Below, piece after piece: positions 38,825-49,282 of a DNA stretch of 64,000 nt; the first letter of the stretch is position 1, and every line of letters starts with the position of its first letter. The notes under the pieces were generated by a model, which was not told the DNA's origin, did not search any database, and saw nothing but the letters and a program-made list of their open reading frames with translations. Both the position numbers and the translations under genes were made by a program. The stretch is taken from NCBI RefSeq assembly GCF_001679045.1, contig NZ_LYCK01000012.1:398549-462548 (forward strand), given 5' to 3'. Source of the stretch: Haemophilus haemolyticus. GTDB taxonomy: Bacteria; Pseudomonadota; Gammaproteobacteria; Enterobacterales; Pasteurellaceae.

Positions 38825-39142
38825 ATGAAAAGAATTTACTCTACTCTACTCTCTTTAAGCTTACTCACTGCCAGCCAATTTGTATTGGCTGATGTAAATA
38901 TGGAACAAGCTGAAAATTTTTATAAACGAACCTGTGCGACTTGCCATGGAAAATCCGCTGAAAAGTCAGCATTGGGACAATCCCAAATTATCAATACGCT
39001 AAATTCAGAGGAAATTTACACCGCACTTTCTGATCGTAAAAGTGGAAAAATACAAGGTGCAGGCAATATGGTAAAAAGCAGATTAAGTGAAGAAGAGATA
39101 AAAATGCTATCTGAGTTTGTGCCGACATTGAAAAATAAGTAA
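38825..39142 (+). CDS. Small c-type cytochrome at the end of the iron cluster
   Basis: Periplasmic class I cytochrome c of 105 residues: signal peptide through FVLADVNM, haem-binding RTCATCHGK (CxxCH), and a probable distal Met in GAGNMVKSRL. It starts 3 bp after the thioredoxin gene and so shares its transcript. It may carry electrons to or from the iron being imported. Confidence 0.9.
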   Translation: MKRIYSTLLSLSLLTASQFVLADVNMEQAENFYKRTCATCHGKSAEKSALGQSQIINTLNSEEIYTALSDRKSGKIQGAGNMVKSRLSEEEIKMLSEFVPTLKNK

Positions 39143-39144
39143 AC

Positions 39145-39175
39145 AAAAATGCGGTCAATATTGACCGCATTTTTA
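39145..39175. terminator. Bidirectional terminator between cytochrome c and mltB
   Basis: A perfect 22-nt palindrome (39149-39170) carries AAAAA to the left and TTTTT to the right. It resembles an inverted uptake-signal pair, each lacking one base (AATGCGGT). Confidence 0.85.
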
Positions 39176-40270
39176 TCACAACCCTACATTATCTTTAATC
39201 CGTTCAGCAAACATACCGATGCTCAACGCAAAATAATTAGATTTATTCCAATCTAAAATAGTACGGAAATTATTTGAAACTAAAAATGCTCTGCCCGCTT
39301 CGCGATCAGGGCGAACTAACCAAAGTTGAGCATTTTCAAGTGTGCTTAACTTGGCTTGCTCCTGTGGATTGGCGCTTTTTAAAATTAACCCCATCGCTTG
39401 CCAATCTTTTAAAGAGCGAGCTTTATTGCTTTCTGTACCAGAATAACTCAAATCAATAGGTTGGGTGAGCATCACTTCTACGCCCCAAGGCAAATTATTA
39501 TCCCAGCCTACTGTATGCAAATAATTTGCAATAGAAGCGAAAGTATCAAACTGATTTTTCCAAATATCTTTTACGCCATCATTATTTCCATCAGCCGCAT
39601 AACGTAAGAAAGTGCTTGGCATAAACTGAGTTTGTCCCATCGCGCCCGCCCACGAACCTAACATACGTTCACGTTGGATATGATCTTTTTCAAGCATTTT
39701 CATGGCTGAGATAAATTCTTTCGTAAATAATTTTTCTCTACGACCTTCAAAAGCCAACGTTGCCACTGCAGAAAGTACATCATATTTGCCTTGATAATGC
39801 CCGAAACTACTTTCCATTCCCCATAACGCAAGCAAATACTCCTGCTGAACACCATATTTTTGGCTTGCTTTTTGCAATGGCACTTGCACTTCCCAATAAC
39901 GCTCACCCGCAACATTCACTTTATTTTGAGTTAGCACTCTATTGAGATAATTGCTCGTGCCATTCGGATTAGCTACTGGAGGTGAATTAGGATCTCTTTT
40001 ACGAATTTTACCGGCTTGTTCACGATCTAAATCTACTGCCTTTTGCATATAGAGAATATTATTTTGAGCATTTAATACCGATAATGACACACCTTCAGCG
40101 GCGGCTTTACCTTTTAAAAATTGAACATAATCATTAAAATTTTCTGGTGTTCTTTGCTTAGTATAACTGGTGCTATTGACCACAGGCTTAATATCAGACG
40201 AACTAGAACAGCCAACTAAAAAAAGTACGGTGGATAATGCAGAAATTTTAAATAAAATATTTAATTTCAT
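39176..40270 (-). CDS. mltB: Membrane-bound lytic murein transglycosylase B
   Basis: Outer-membrane lipoprotein that cleaves peptidoglycan glycan strands to 1,6-anhydro ends. The 364-residue protein has a lipobox LVGC, the catalytic Glu in LLALWGMESSFGHYQGKYD, and AGAMGQTQFMPSTFLRYAADGN. The ATG lies 8 bp after the lsgF stop on the same strand, so it is the last gene of the lipooligosaccharide unit unless an internal promoter exists. Confidence 0.93.
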   Translation of the reverse strand: MKLNILFKISALSTVLFLVGCSSSSDIKPVVNSTSYTKQRTPENFNDYVQFLKGKAAAEGVSLSVLNAQNNILYMQKAVDLDREQAGKIRKRDPNSPPVANPNGTSNYLNRVLTQNKVNVAGERYWEVQVPLQKASQKYGVQQEYLLALWGMESSFGHYQGKYDVLSAVATLAFEGRREKLFTKEFISAMKMLEKDHIQRERMLGSWAGAMGQTQFMPSTFLRYAADGNNDGVKDIWKNQFDTFASIANYLHTVGWDNNLPWGVEVMLTQPIDLSYSGTESNKARSLKDWQAMGLILKSANPQEQAKLSTLENAQLWLVRPDREAGRAFLVSNNFRTILDWNKSNYFALSIGMFAERIKDNVGL

Positions 40271-40278
40271 CGTATTTC

Positions 40279-41082
40279 CTATTTACGTAAAAAAGTTTGA
40301 TAAAGGTTTTTCAATAGCGAGGTTGGCAATAAACGAGAACCAAAACGCAATGCAAAAGTAAATAATCCAGATAACAATCCTTGAATTCCCAAACGGTATT
40401 TCAATTTGAACAAACGCCATTCTGCTTTGGCTTGATTGACGCCACGGCGGCGACTCACCATGCCATTTCCTACTCGTGCATAAACTAAAATATCTGGCAA
40501 ATTCGCCACATATAAACCTTGTGCGACAAGTTTGATCCACAAATAATAATCTTCTTGAAGATCTTCATATCCACCACAATTAATGACCGCACTTTTTTGA
40601 TATGCCACCGTCATGTGATTAAACGGACAACGTTTTTGCGTGAATTTGATAATTTCTTGAGCTGACGTTGGCACATTACGATATGCCACAATATCATTTA
40701 CATTTTCACCAAATTCGGCAATTTGTCCGCCAAAAATGATAGTTTCAGGATGCTGTTCAATAAACGCCACTTGCTTTTCAAAACGCTCAGGCACGCAAAT
40801 ATCATCCGTATCCATACGAAAAACCCAGTCATAAACACAATGCAATAACCCCTCGTTCAAGGCTTTGCCTAAGCCTCGATTTTGTGGCAATTTAACTAAT
40901 TTTAATGGCAGTTTTGTTTCAAACTCCGTCACAACGGATTCTAATTCTGGCGTTACTGCGCCATCAAAAACCAATACAATTTCATCTGCTTGACGAGTTT
41001 GTGCAACAAGACTTTCAAAACACTCCCGCAAGAATTGAGGATTTTCCTTAATATATAAGGACATAAGGACTGAAAATTTCAT
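40279..41082 (-). CDS. lsgF: Lipooligosaccharide glycosyltransferase LsgF (GT2)
   Basis: Family 2 glycosyltransferase of 267 residues: N-terminal MSLYIKENPQFLRECFESL, nucleotide-sugar motif VFRMDTDDIC (DxD type), and FNHMTVAYQKSAV with EDYYLWIKL (catalytic base region). It probably adds a hexose in the lsg-dependent LOS extension. It is the sixth and last lsg gene, 9 bp after lsgE. Confidence 0.88.
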   Translation of the reverse strand: MKFSVLMSLYIKENPQFLRECFESLVAQTRQADEIVLVFDGAVTPELESVVTEFETKLPLKLVKLPQNRGLGKALNEGLLHCVYDWVFRMDTDDICVPERFEKQVAFIEQHPETIIFGGQIAEFGENVNDIVAYRNVPTSAQEIIKFTQKRCPFNHMTVAYQKSAVINCGGYEDLQEDYYLWIKLVAQGLYVANLPDILVYARVGNGMVSRRRGVNQAKAEWRLFKLKYRLGIQGLLSGLFTFALRFGSRLLPTSLLKNLYQTFLRK

Positions 41083-41091
41083 TTTATTTTC

Positions 41092-41973
41092 CTACATAAA
41101 CCGTTTTAAATTAATGGCTAATTTTGGCGAAATTAAAATAACCAACGTAATAATGAATTGTTTAATGCTTTTTGTTTTCTTAAAAATATCAAAATAATAT
41201 TTTGCTGCTTTACGCGATAAATTCATGATATGGGGATAAGCCAAAATATAGCTCGCGTTAATATCAAAATTACAAGCTTGCTCTACCGTTTTCACATAAT
41301 TCTCACGAATATAATCAATCGCTTTTTGCGTGTTGGTAGTATCCGTAGACACGCTTGAACGTTTAGTATGGAAAGTACAATAAGTCAGTGGATCATTAAT
41401 TTTATAAGGTTTAAAACTTGGCTCTTGCAGCAGTTTTAATAAGAAATCATAGTCTTCCAAAGAACGAAGTGCGGTCGATAATCCGCCTATTTTTAAAAAC
41501 ATCTCTTTTTTAATTGCAACCATTGGCATGCCACCAATCTTATTGGCTAACAAAATACGTTCTGTCGAGATTTCTTGAGGTTCAATCGGTTGAGTCACAT
41601 AAGTAAACCCTTCATTGACCATTTCACACTTAGCTGGATGATAAATAAAATTAATATTCGGATTTTGTTCAATAATTTGTAATACTTTTTCACATTTTTC
41701 TGGCATAAAACGATCATCATCATCGAGAAAAAGCAACCAATCTCCCTTTGATGCACGCGCGCCAATATTACGACTTTCTGCTGCACCTTGATTCGTTTCA
41801 TTACGAATCACTGTAACTGGAAAAGAATAGCGTTGCTCAACGACGACTTTTTCTTTTGAGCAATCATCCACAATAATCACTTCAAAATGGGTCGATGTTT
41901 GTTGAGTTAAACTTTCTAATAAAGCTGGCACTTCTGCTTTTCGATTATAAGAAGGCACAATAATGCTTAACAT
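41092..41973 (-). CDS. lsgE: Lipooligosaccharide glycosyltransferase LsgE (GT2)
   Basis: Family 2 glycosyltransferase of 293 residues starting MLSIIVPSYNRKAEVPALLESL. It has VDDCSKEKVV, NQGAAESRNIGARASKGDWLLFLDDDDRF (DDDD metal site) and LEDYDFLLKLL. The N-terminal fold is typical GT-A; the last 80 residues are basic and may touch the membrane. It follows lsgD by 11 bp. Confidence 0.88.
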   Translation of the reverse strand: MLSIIVPSYNRKAEVPALLESLTQQTSTHFEVIIVDDCSKEKVVVEQRYSFPVTVIRNETNQGAAESRNIGARASKGDWLLFLDDDDRFMPEKCEKVLQIIEQNPNINFIYHPAKCEMVNEGFTYVTQPIEPQEISTERILLANKIGGMPMVAIKKEMFLKIGGLSTALRSLEDYDFLLKLLQEPSFKPYKINDPLTYCTFHTKRSSVSTDTTNTQKAIDYIRENYVKTVEQACNFDINASYILAYPHIMNLSRKAAKYYFDIFKKTKSIKQFIITLVILISPKLAINLKRFM

Positions 41974-41984
41974 AATTCCTTCCT

Positions 41985-42758
41985 TTAATTAGCCAAATTT
42001 TTCTTAATCGCAAAGATTTTTTTCAATGGATATTTCATTAATTTTTTAAACAAATTATTGGATAAAGATCCACGAACACTTTCTAAATTACTTATCAATA
42101 CAGGATTTTCAATGACCATGAGAGGGCGAACCACTTTATTTCTTATATTAAAATCCTGTTCAAAGAGTAAAAAATCATCCGCTAACCAAAATGGTTTGTT
42201 TTGAGAAACTTGCTGGATAAATGTTCTTGCAGCAGATTTTTTAATAAGATAGCCCACAGTTCCAGCAAAATAACTTTTATAAGGGAAAGCGTAATTTACA
42301 TTGCCTGTTTTTTTGCATAAAAAAGAAAAAGTTGTCGGGTAATTAATTTCTAAATCGGCATCATTGAAATCATTAATTTTTGACTGCCCAACCAATACAA
42401 TTTCAGACTCAAGTTTTTCTGATAAAAGTGCGGTTAAATTTTGCTGAAAATCTGAGTGGAATAAAGCATCGTCTTCACAGACTAACACATAACTATCTTC
42501 AGCGATGTCATTATCTTCAACAATTTTTTGGTACACAGAAAGATGGCTTAATGTACAGCCGATTTCGCCCTTAGTCACATTACGGCCATAATGTGCTTTA
42601 AATTGTTCAATATTAAAAATAGAGGCTAATTCATCCCAATCTTTTTGCATGGTATTAATGGCAGAAAAAATTTGGAAATCCTCAGTATTTTTTTGAGAAA
42701 AGAATAATTCCCGACGCTGAATATCTTTATCTAAAGAGATCAAATATTTTTTTAACAT
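41985..42758 (-). CDS. lsgD: Lipooligosaccharide glycosyltransferase LsgD (GT25)
   Basis: Family 25 LOS glycosyltransferase. The ATG at 42758, preceded by AAGGA, gives 257 residues starting [20 protein letters not shown]; the longer frame would overlap the end of lsgC. Family marks are [19 protein letters not shown] and [14 protein letters not shown] (EDD). These enzymes usually add galactose or glucose. Confidence 0.87.
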   Translation of the reverse strand: MLKKYLISLDKDIQRRELFFSQKNTEDFQIFSAINTMQKDWDELASIFNIEQFKAHYGRNVTKGEIGCTLSHLSVYQKIVEDNDIAEDSYVLVCEDDALFHSDFQQNLTALLSEKLESEIVLVGQSKINDFNDADLEINYPTTFSFLCKKTGNVNYAFPYKSYFAGTVGYLIKKSAARTFIQQVSQNKPFWLADDFLLFEQDFNIRNKVVRPLMVIENPVLISNLESVRGSLSNNLFKKLMKYPLKKIFAIKKNLAN

Positions 42759-42769
42759 AAAATTATTCC

Positions 42770-43831
42770 TTATAAAATCGCTTTCCATTCTTCAATAATT
42801 TTCTCAATGCCATAATCTTCACTCATTAAACGAGATTTGTCTGACATCTGTTGATAAAGTTCAGGATTATTCATTAATAAATCTAAACCATTAACCATTT
42901 CTTCAATATTATTTTGTTCACACAGAAAACCATTTTCTTTATGTTCGACTAATTGCTTTACACCTGGAGAACAATTAAAGGCAACAATAGGTAAGCCAAA
43001 TGCCATTGCTTCAATAACCACTAAAGGCAAGCCTTCTGTTTGTGAAGGTAAACAATAAATTGAACTGCTTTCATAATAAAAAGCGACATCATTGGTACGA
43101 GGAATAAAATTAACTGAATCTTCAATATCCAATGCTTTAGCAAGATTTTTTAAATTCTCTTCTTCCTCACCCGATCCCACTATTTTTAAATTCCAATCTG
43201 GGTGATTTTTTGCTAAAACTTGCCAGGCTTTTAATAAATAATCAAAACCTTTATAAGAAAATAAATGCCCTACAGATAAAATAGTTTTATTTTCCCATTT
43301 TGCTAATTTATTCTTTGGCAAAAGCGTATTTGGATTAGCAATACTGATTATATTGTTCGTTTTAAATTTTTCTTGCCACAGCGTTTTCTCTGACTCGGTT
43401 AATGTAATGACTTTATCACATCTTGTAGAAGCTAAATATTTACCGAGTGTGCGAACTAGACGATTGCCTGTAAAGTTAAAAGAATAATGCTCCCATAAAA
43501 TATGCTTTACATGTAAATTGACCAACGCCAAAGCAGAAAAAAGCATAATCGCACCATCAACCACAATTAAAGTATCTAGCTGCAATTCTCTAACCAATTC
43601 TCTTAATTTTTTTGTAATAGAAAAATAATCTTTTTTCAATGAATAGGGCAATTTATTCATTGCATAAATATTAATTTTTTCATCGACTTGGAAAAAAGGC
43701 TTATTACCGCCAATGCTAATAAAGGAAACATCATATCCCTGTTTAGCAAGAGCATTAGCAACATTAATGGAAACGCGCTCCGTTCCCCCCGCACTTTCGA
43801 TATTCATAATAAAGAAACCAATTTTTTTCAT
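42770..43831 (-). CDS. lsgC: Lipooligosaccharide glycosyltransferase LsgC (GT4)
   Basis: Family 4 (GT-B fold) glycosyltransferase of 353 residues. The N terminus [28 protein letters not shown] has the GGTERV acceptor loop. The C-terminal half has [31 protein letters not shown] and the E-x7-E motif in [24 protein letters not shown]. It starts 1 bp before the lsgB stop region is cleared, so translation is coupled. Confidence 0.9.
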   Translation of the reverse strand: MKKIGFFIMNIESAGGTERVSINVANALAKQGYDVSFISIGGNKPFFQVDEKINIYAMNKLPYSLKKDYFSITKKLRELVRELQLDTLIVVDGAIMLFSALALVNLHVKHILWEHYSFNFTGNRLVRTLGKYLASTRCDKVITLTESEKTLWQEKFKTNNIISIANPNTLLPKNKLAKWENKTILSVGHLFSYKGFDYLLKAWQVLAKNHPDWNLKIVGSGEEEENLKNLAKALDIEDSVNFIPRTNDVAFYYESSSIYCLPSQTEGLPLVVIEAMAFGLPIVAFNCSPGVKQLVEHKENGFLCEQNNIEEMVNGLDLLMNNPELYQQMSDKSRLMSEDYGIEKIIEEWKAIL

Positions 43832-43832
43832 C

Positions 43833-44747
43833 TTAAATTTCCTTATAAATCGTTAATCCAAGGTCTGAAAATGAATCGTAACAGAATTGCCATCTTGGAA
43901 TACTCGTTCTAATAAAACGAATTTCTACATTAGGATGACTTAATAAATTAAACGCAACAGAACTGAAGAACGTGTAAATAATCACCTTTTTATCTGCTAA
44001 ATTCTTAAATACGTAATCTTCAAAAATGAGTTCTGATTCAACATAATTTACCCCATCCACTCGATAATCTTCTGCTGGATGAGGGAAATAATAGTCAAAA
44101 GGAATCTGATCTTTTAATTTTTTTATTAATGAGATGTTTTCCTCTTTTGTATTTAACAATGGTTGCCCAATAAAAAATGAGACCTCGCCATCTATCTCAC
44201 CATCTACTTTATTATCCCATAAGGAAATAGGTTCAATATTGGAAACAATATTTTTATAATTAGGATAAACCGTATAATGTTCTTTTATTTTTTTAAATAA
44301 TTTATTCACACTATATTTATCGCCAATAAAGGCTTTAATCAGTTTATATTTAAATGTATCAGGCTCTCTCAATAAATTAGGATGTGGAAAAATATTATCT
44401 GAGCCATCATCAAAGGTATAAAGCTCTTTAAATGAAACATGACTAAGATAAGTTTGTAGCCATAATGAATTAAGATTGGCGAGAAAAACCTTATCAAAAC
44501 CTTTATGCGTAATTTTATTCTTAAGCTGGCGCATTAATTTTAGGGAATCGAAACCTTTTAGATCTTTTCCCGTATCAATGTTGATCGAATCATTACAAAC
44601 TTCCGCTAATTTACTCGCGTACAAGGTTCTTTTTTTATCCCATACACCACCAAACATGACGCCAAAGAACTGCTCGTTAGGATGTAATTCAATTATTTTT
44701 CTCGCAATTAATACTTGCAATGGTGTGCAACAAAGAATGAGATTCAT
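43833..44747 (-). CDS. lsgB: LOS sialyltransferase-like protein LsgB (GT52)
   Basis: Family 52 glycosyltransferase of 304 residues; in H. influenzae LsgB has been described as a sialyltransferase. It begins [19 protein letters not shown], with [16 protein letters not shown] in the middle (acid region), [11 protein letters not shown] (His region) and [17 protein letters not shown] near the C terminus (Ser-Ser/CMP-binding). The start overlaps the lsgA stop by 4 bp. Confidence 0.87.
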   Translation of the reverse strand: MNLILCCTPLQVLIARKIIELHPNEQFFGVMFGGVWDKKRTLYASKLAEVCNDSINIDTGKDLKGFDSLKLMRQLKNKITHKGFDKVFLANLNSLWLQTYLSHVSFKELYTFDDGSDNIFPHPNLLREPDTFKYKLIKAFIGDKYSVNKLFKKIKEHYTVYPNYKNIVSNIEPISLWDNKVDGEIDGEVSFFIGQPLLNTKEENISLIKKLKDQIPFDYYFPHPAEDYRVDGVNYVESELIFEDYVFKNLADKKVIIYTFFSSVAFNLLSHPNVEIRFIRTSIPRWQFCYDSFSDLGLTIYKEI

Positions 44748-45949
44748 AGGGTTTTACTCACTTTAGATGTCATAACATAAAGAATAGGAATAATGGAAAG
44801 CGAACCAATAATTCCAGCATAAGGGATATATTTAATTTCTGTAAAAGTTAAAGTTACAAGGCTTGCCACATAAATAACTGTAGATAAAACCGAACATTGG
44901 GAAATGAGTTTATTTTTTCCATAATAGAAAAGATAATTAACTAAAATCAAATAAGGAATACTTAATGTGGTCGAAATTAAAAATAAAATAAAATAATATT
45001 TCGTTCCCACAAATTGGCTACCTAAAATCCAAACTAGCACATCCTCAGGAATAATCCACATGATTAAAACAGGGATAGGTATCAGCAAAAAGGAAAATAA
45101 CGCCCATTTATGTAACTGTTGAATCACTATTTTTTTTTGTTTTAAGGCTTCATAAAAATAGGGAATGATCGCTTTATTAAGTGCTTGAATAGCAATTGAA
45201 ACGACCAAAGCAAGTTGTGCGCCCATGGCATAAAGCCCTAAATCTGTTTCACTGAATTTGTGATAAATAAAAATACGGTCTAACTGCCCTTTTAAGAAAA
45301 AGCTCGCATGATGCAAAATAAGCGGCAATCCAAATCCTAAAATATAAAATAATGCGGATTGATAATGTTTAAATTGATATTTTTTAGATGTCGCACTCTT
45401 TCTGTAAAGAAAATAAGAAAAAAACCAAACGACTAAATTACTCAATAAAATGGCCAAAATTCTTTTTTCAACAAGATCATTTTGATAATACTCGAGCAGT
45501 GCGACGGTAAATACCGCACCAGTAACAGTGAGTGAAAATTGAATAAAAGCATAGGACCAAGCCTTTTTCTGGCATTGTCTTACACTTAACTGAACATTTA
45601 AGAAAGATTGGAAAATTGAGGAAAGTGCGGCATAAAACAATATTTCTGACTGGGCAATCCAACAACCAATTAAAATAATGCAGCCAATTATCGTGGTATA
45701 AGCATAGCCGGTATTCACCACTAAATTTAATGAACGTTTTCCGTAAAAATAAAAATAACGGGAAATTGCGCCTTCTTGGGTTAAAGAAACTACAATCAAA
45801 AATAAACTTAAAAAAGTTTGATAATAAGAAAGTGAGCCATACCCTTCTACGCCCAATTTACGCGATAAATAAGGCAAAAGTAAAAAAGGAACTAACTTTG
45901 ACGATAATTCCCCAACAAGGTAAATGACACTGTCTTTAAAAACTTTCAT
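44744..45949 (-). CDS. lsgA: Oligosaccharide flippase LsgA (Wzx-like)
   Basis: Polysaccharide-flippase family membrane protein of 401 residues with about 12 hydrophobic segments and a typical start ([34 protein letters not shown], cited in part). It probably turns a lipid-linked sugar across the inner membrane. It is the first gene of lsgABCDEF. The promoter should lie in 45950-46060, shared with the divergent elyC-like gene. Confidence 0.88.
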   Translation of the reverse strand: MKVFKDSVIYLVGELSSKLVPFLLLPYLSRKLGVEGYGSLSYYQTFLSLFLIVVSLTQEGAISRYFYFYGKRSLNLVVNTGYAYTTIIGCIILIGCWIAQSEILFYAALSSIFQSFLNVQLSVRQCQKKAWSYAFIQFSLTVTGAVFTVALLEYYQNDLVEKRILAILLSNLVVWFFSYFLYRKSATSKKYQFKHYQSALFYILGFGLPLILHHASFFLKGQLDRIFIYHKFSETDLGLYAMGAQLALVVSIAIQALNKAIIPYFYEALKQKKIVIQQLHKWALFSFLLIPIPVLIMWIIPEDVLVWILGSQFVGTKYYFILFLISTTLSIPYLILVNYLFYYGKNKLISQCSVLSTVIYVASLVTLTFTEIKYIPYAGIIGSLSIIPILYVMTSKVSKTL

Positions 45950-46025
45950 AAATATAACCGCACTTTTGATGAATTCGAGCGTTTGTTTATCAAAAAATAA
46001 GGGGCTTATTTTAACAAAATCAACA

Positions 46026-46053
46026 TGGACAAGCTATGACTAATCATTATAAT
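46026..46053 (+). promoter_or_regulatory. Promoter of the elyC-like gene
   Basis: TGGACA (46026-46031) and a perfect TATAAT (46048-46053) are 16 bp apart, 30 bp upstream of the ATG at 46083. Confidence 0.7.
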
Positions 46054-46082
46054 GAAACCGCTCTATATCAAGGATCTTATCT

Positions 46083-46826
46083 ATGTTAGAACTAGGAAAA
46101 CTTCTTACCGCACTTATCGCACCACCTCTCAATACTTTTGTATTACTGATTATTGCAGCGATTCTTTATCTTGTTCATTTCAAAAAATTAGCCAAATTTA
46201 TTGCGCTTATCAGTTTCACTTGGCTTTATGTCATGAGTGCGCCTTTTACAGGTTTATTGCTAACAGATAATGATAACACTCCAGCCCTTACGCTAGATGA
46301 CTATAAACAAGCTCAAGCCATCGTCATATTAGGCGGTGGATCTTACCCAACCCAAGAACTGTATGCAGAAACTGCTTCTGGCGCACCGCAACTAGAACGG
46401 TTACGTTATGCGGCATTTTTACAAAAAGAAACTGGCTTACCTGTTTTAACCACAGGCTATTCTTTGGTAGGCATTTCTGAAGGTGACTTAATGGCGAAAG
46501 AACTTAACCAATTCTTTAATGTGCCAACGCAATGGATCGAAAATAAAGCCCGTAATACAGAAGAAAATGCCAGTTTCACTAAAAATATTTTAGTTAAAGA
46601 TCATATTAAAAAAATTATTTTAGTAACAAATCAATGGCATATGAAACGAGCCAAATATCTTTTTGAAAAACAAGGATTTGATGTTCTTCCGGCTTCAGCT
46701 GCAAGCTATAGCAGCAAAGGAAATTTATCTGCAAAATCTTTTGTTCCTGACTTAAGTGCATTGAATAGCAATATGGTTTTATTAAAAGAGTGGATTGGTT
46801 ATTGGAAAGCCCATTACGCACAATAA
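46083..46826 (+). CDS. DUF218/ElyC-like membrane protein
   Basis: Inner-membrane protein of 247 residues: two N-terminal helices (about 8-55), then a DUF218 domain with AIVILGGGSYPTQELY, GLPVLTTGYSLVGISEGDLM, ENKARNTEENASFTKNIL and ILVTNQWHMKRAKYLFEKQG. E. coli ElyC and SanA-type relatives affect envelope and peptidoglycan integrity; the chemistry is not established. It lies next to the LOS genes but is divergent from them. A ribosome site AGGA lies 9 bp before the ATG. Confidence 0.8.
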   Translation: MLELGKLLTALIAPPLNTFVLLIIAAILYLVHFKKLAKFIALISFTWLYVMSAPFTGLLLTDNDNTPALTLDDYKQAQAIVILGGGSYPTQELYAETASGAPQLERLRYAAFLQKETGLPVLTTGYSLVGISEGDLMAKELNQFFNVPTQWIENKARNTEENASFTKNILVKDHIKKIILVTNQWHMKRAKYLFEKQGFDVLPASAASYSSKGNLSAKSFVPDLSALNSNMVLLKEWIGYWKAHYAQ

Positions 46827-46925
46827 TTTGCTTATAAAAACGAATCTTCTTTGATGAAAATCACAGCTTGCACATATATTTTCGGTTACCATAAAAATCA
46901 CTCAATTTGATGTAGAGAATAAGTT

Positions 46926-49202
46926 ATGAACGGAATCGAATTACGCATTAAAGGTAAAGTGCAAGGTGTGGGATTTCGCCCTTTTGTGTGGTTGTTAGCA
47001 AATGAATATGGCCTAAAGGGCGATGTAAATAATGATGGGCAAGGAGTGTTAATTCGATTTGTAAATCCAGAAAAAGATGCGCTTACACATTTTTTAAAAG
47101 ATTTACAGGAAAAACTACCGCCTTTAGCACTGATCACAGATATTCAACAATGTGAAAAACACTGGGAAAATCTACCGCACTTTACTGAATTTGTCATTCG
47201 AGAAAGCGAAAACAATGCAATGGACACGCAAATTGTGCCTGATGCTGCCACTTGCCCCGCTTGCGTAGAGGATTTATTCAATCCTGAAAATCGTCGTTAT
47301 CACTACCCTTTCACTAATTGCACCCATTGCGGACCTCGTTTTACGATCATCAAAAAAATTCCTTATGATCGTAAAAATACATCGATGTCGGATTTTCCTT
47401 TCTGCCCAGATTGTGAACATGAATATAAAAATCCAGCAGATCGCCGATTTCATGCCCAACCTAATGCCTGCCCAGTTTGTGGCCCGCATATTTGGTTACA
47501 AGATGCCGAACATCAACTTGCAACACGTCAAACAGCCTTAAAACAAACCGCACTTTTGCTAAAAGAAGGAAAAATTTTGGCAATTAAAGGGATCGGCGGT
47601 TTTCATTTAGCTTGTGATGCACAGAATTTCGATGCGGTTCAATTACTGCGAGATCGTAAACATCGTCCAAGCAAACCTCTTGCCATAATGGTGCCAAGTT
47701 TAGATTTTTTACAAAATTTAACAGAAACAGAAATCAAATTACTCACTAGCACAGCTGCACCAATCGTTTTGTTACAAAAAAATAAAGTGTCTAATCTCGC
47801 AGAAAATATCGCCCCAAATCTAAATGAAATTGGGGTGATGTTACCGAGTAATCCATTACAGCATTTGCTTTTACGTGAAATCAATCAACCGCTCGTCATG
47901 ACATCTGCCAATCCTAGTGGTGAGCCACCTGTTTTAGACAACGAAAGTGGGGTGAAAAAATTAAGTAATTTGGCAGATTTCTATCTTTGCCATAATCGTG
48001 ATATTTTGCAACGCGCTGATGATAGCTTAGTGAGAGCCTCTTTTGATGGTGTGGAAACGCTACGCCGAGCACGTGGCTACGTTCCTGATGAAATGCTATT
48101 GAAAACGGAAAATACAAAAAATATCTTAGCGTTGGGCTCTGATCTTAAAAATACATTTTGCCTACTAAAACAAAATAAAGCCGTTGTTAGCCAACATATT
48201 GGTGATACCGCCAATGAACTTGTGCAACAACAATTAGAAAATAATATCGACTTATTTTGTCAAATTTATCAATTCAAACCGGATTTAATCGCGGTGGATA
48301 CTCACTCAGGTTATTTTTCATCAAAAACAGGGAAAAACCTCGCACAAAAATTATCGGTACCTTATGTGGAAGTTTTACATCATCACTCACATATTGCTGC
48401 TGTGTTAGCAGAACATCATTGTCATGAAAAAGTGATTGGTCTTGCTTTAGATGGAATTGGAATGGGGGCGAACGGGCAACTTTGGGGCGGTGAATGTTTA
48501 TTAGTAGATGGCGAACAATCTCAACATTTAGGTGGATTGCCTGCCGTTGCTTTGCCTGGTGGCGATCTTGCCGCAACTCAACCTTGGCGCAATTGGCTTG
48601 CTCATCTTCAAAAATTTGTACCCAATTGGCGTGACATCGCGGCTAAAACTTGTTCCGAATTGCCTTGGGAGCCTCTTTCCAATGCCATTGAACGTAATCT
48701 TAATTCCCCCCTTATTTCATCGGCTGGGCGACTATTTGATGCCGTAGCTTATGGATTAGGTATTGTGGGTGACAAACTCTCTTGGGAAGGAGAGGCTGCG
48801 TGCTATTTAGAAGCGCTAGCCACAAAATCTGATTTTATCAAAGATGAAAAAAGTGCGGTCAATGTTCTGATTAAAATACCAATCAAAAATAATCAATTGG
48901 ATTTAGCCACATTTTGGCAAAATTGGCTGGATTACGATGATTCTAAAGAAAACAAAGCATTTATTTTCCATTATGCGCTGGCAAAAGGTTTTGCTGAATT
49001 AGCTTGTCAGCAAGCCAAACGCCACAATTGCAAAACCATTGTGCTTTCAGGCGGTGTAATGCATAACCAATTATTACGTCGTTTATTAAAACAAGCGCTT
49101 GCAGAATTTAATGTGTTAAGTGCGCATCAATATCCAATGGGAGATGGCGGATTAAGTCTAGGGCAAGCGATGATCGCAGCGAGATTGTCTAACGAATACT
49201 AA
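46926..49202 (+). CDS. hypF: [NiFe] hydrogenase maturation carbamoyltransferase HypF
   Basis: Makes the thiocarbamate on HypE that becomes the cyanide ligand of the NiFe active site, from carbamoyl phosphate and ATP. The 758-residue protein has an acylphosphatase domain (KVQGVGFRPFVW, 1-90) and two zinc-finger pairs (CPACVEDL/CTHCGPRF, CPDCEHEY/CPVCGP). A YrdC-like domain follows (GIGGFHLACDAQ, KHRPSKPLAIM, TSANPSGEPP), then a Kae1-like domain (VLHHHSHIAAVLAEH, LDGIGMGANGQLWGG, LSGGVMHNQLL). All parts look intact. It converges on the hyf operon; no other hyp gene is in the window. Confidence 0.96.
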   Translation: MNGIELRIKGKVQGVGFRPFVWLLANEYGLKGDVNNDGQGVLIRFVNPEKDALTHFLKDLQEKLPPLALITDIQQCEKHWENLPHFTEFVIRESENNAMDTQIVPDAATCPACVEDLFNPENRRYHYPFTNCTHCGPRFTIIKKIPYDRKNTSMSDFPFCPDCEHEYKNPADRRFHAQPNACPVCGPHIWLQDAEHQLATRQTALKQTALLLKEGKILAIKGIGGFHLACDAQNFDAVQLLRDRKHRPSKPLAIMVPSLDFLQNLTETEIKLLTSTAAPIVLLQKNKVSNLAENIAPNLNEIGVMLPSNPLQHLLLREINQPLVMTSANPSGEPPVLDNESGVKKLSNLADFYLCHNRDILQRADDSLVRASFDGVETLRRARGYVPDEMLLKTENTKNILALGSDLKNTFCLLKQNKAVVSQHIGDTANELVQQQLENNIDLFCQIYQFKPDLIAVDTHSGYFSSKTGKNLAQKLSVPYVEVLHHHSHIAAVLAEHHCHEKVIGLALDGIGMGANGQLWGGECLLVDGEQSQHLGGLPAVALPGGDLAATQPWRNWLAHLQKFVPNWRDIAAKTCSELPWEPLSNAIERNLNSPLISSAGRLFDAVAYGLGIVGDKLSWEGEAACYLEALATKSDFIKDEKSAVNVLIKIPIKNNQLDLATFWQNWLDYDDSKENKAFIFHYALAKGFAELACQQAKRHNCKTIVLSGGVMHNQLLRRLLKQALAEFNVLSAHQYPMGDGGLSLGQAMIAARLSNEY

Positions 49203-49234
49203 ATCCATTTAAGCAAATGCTCTTATTCGCATAT

Positions 49235-49268
49235 AAAAAAACGATCGCAAGTTAAGTGATCGTTTTTT
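49235..49268. terminator. Bidirectional terminator between hypF and hycI
   Basis: AAAAAACGATC and GATCGTTTTTT flank a short loop between the convergent hypF and hycI genes. Confidence 0.85.
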
Positions 49269-49282
49269 ATGAATGAAGGCAA

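Noticed and set aside
40279..45949. Tetranucleotide repeats for phase variation in the lsg genes
   Set aside because: I looked for CAAT-, GCAA- or similar runs at the gene starts and found none; the lsg frames are all intact.
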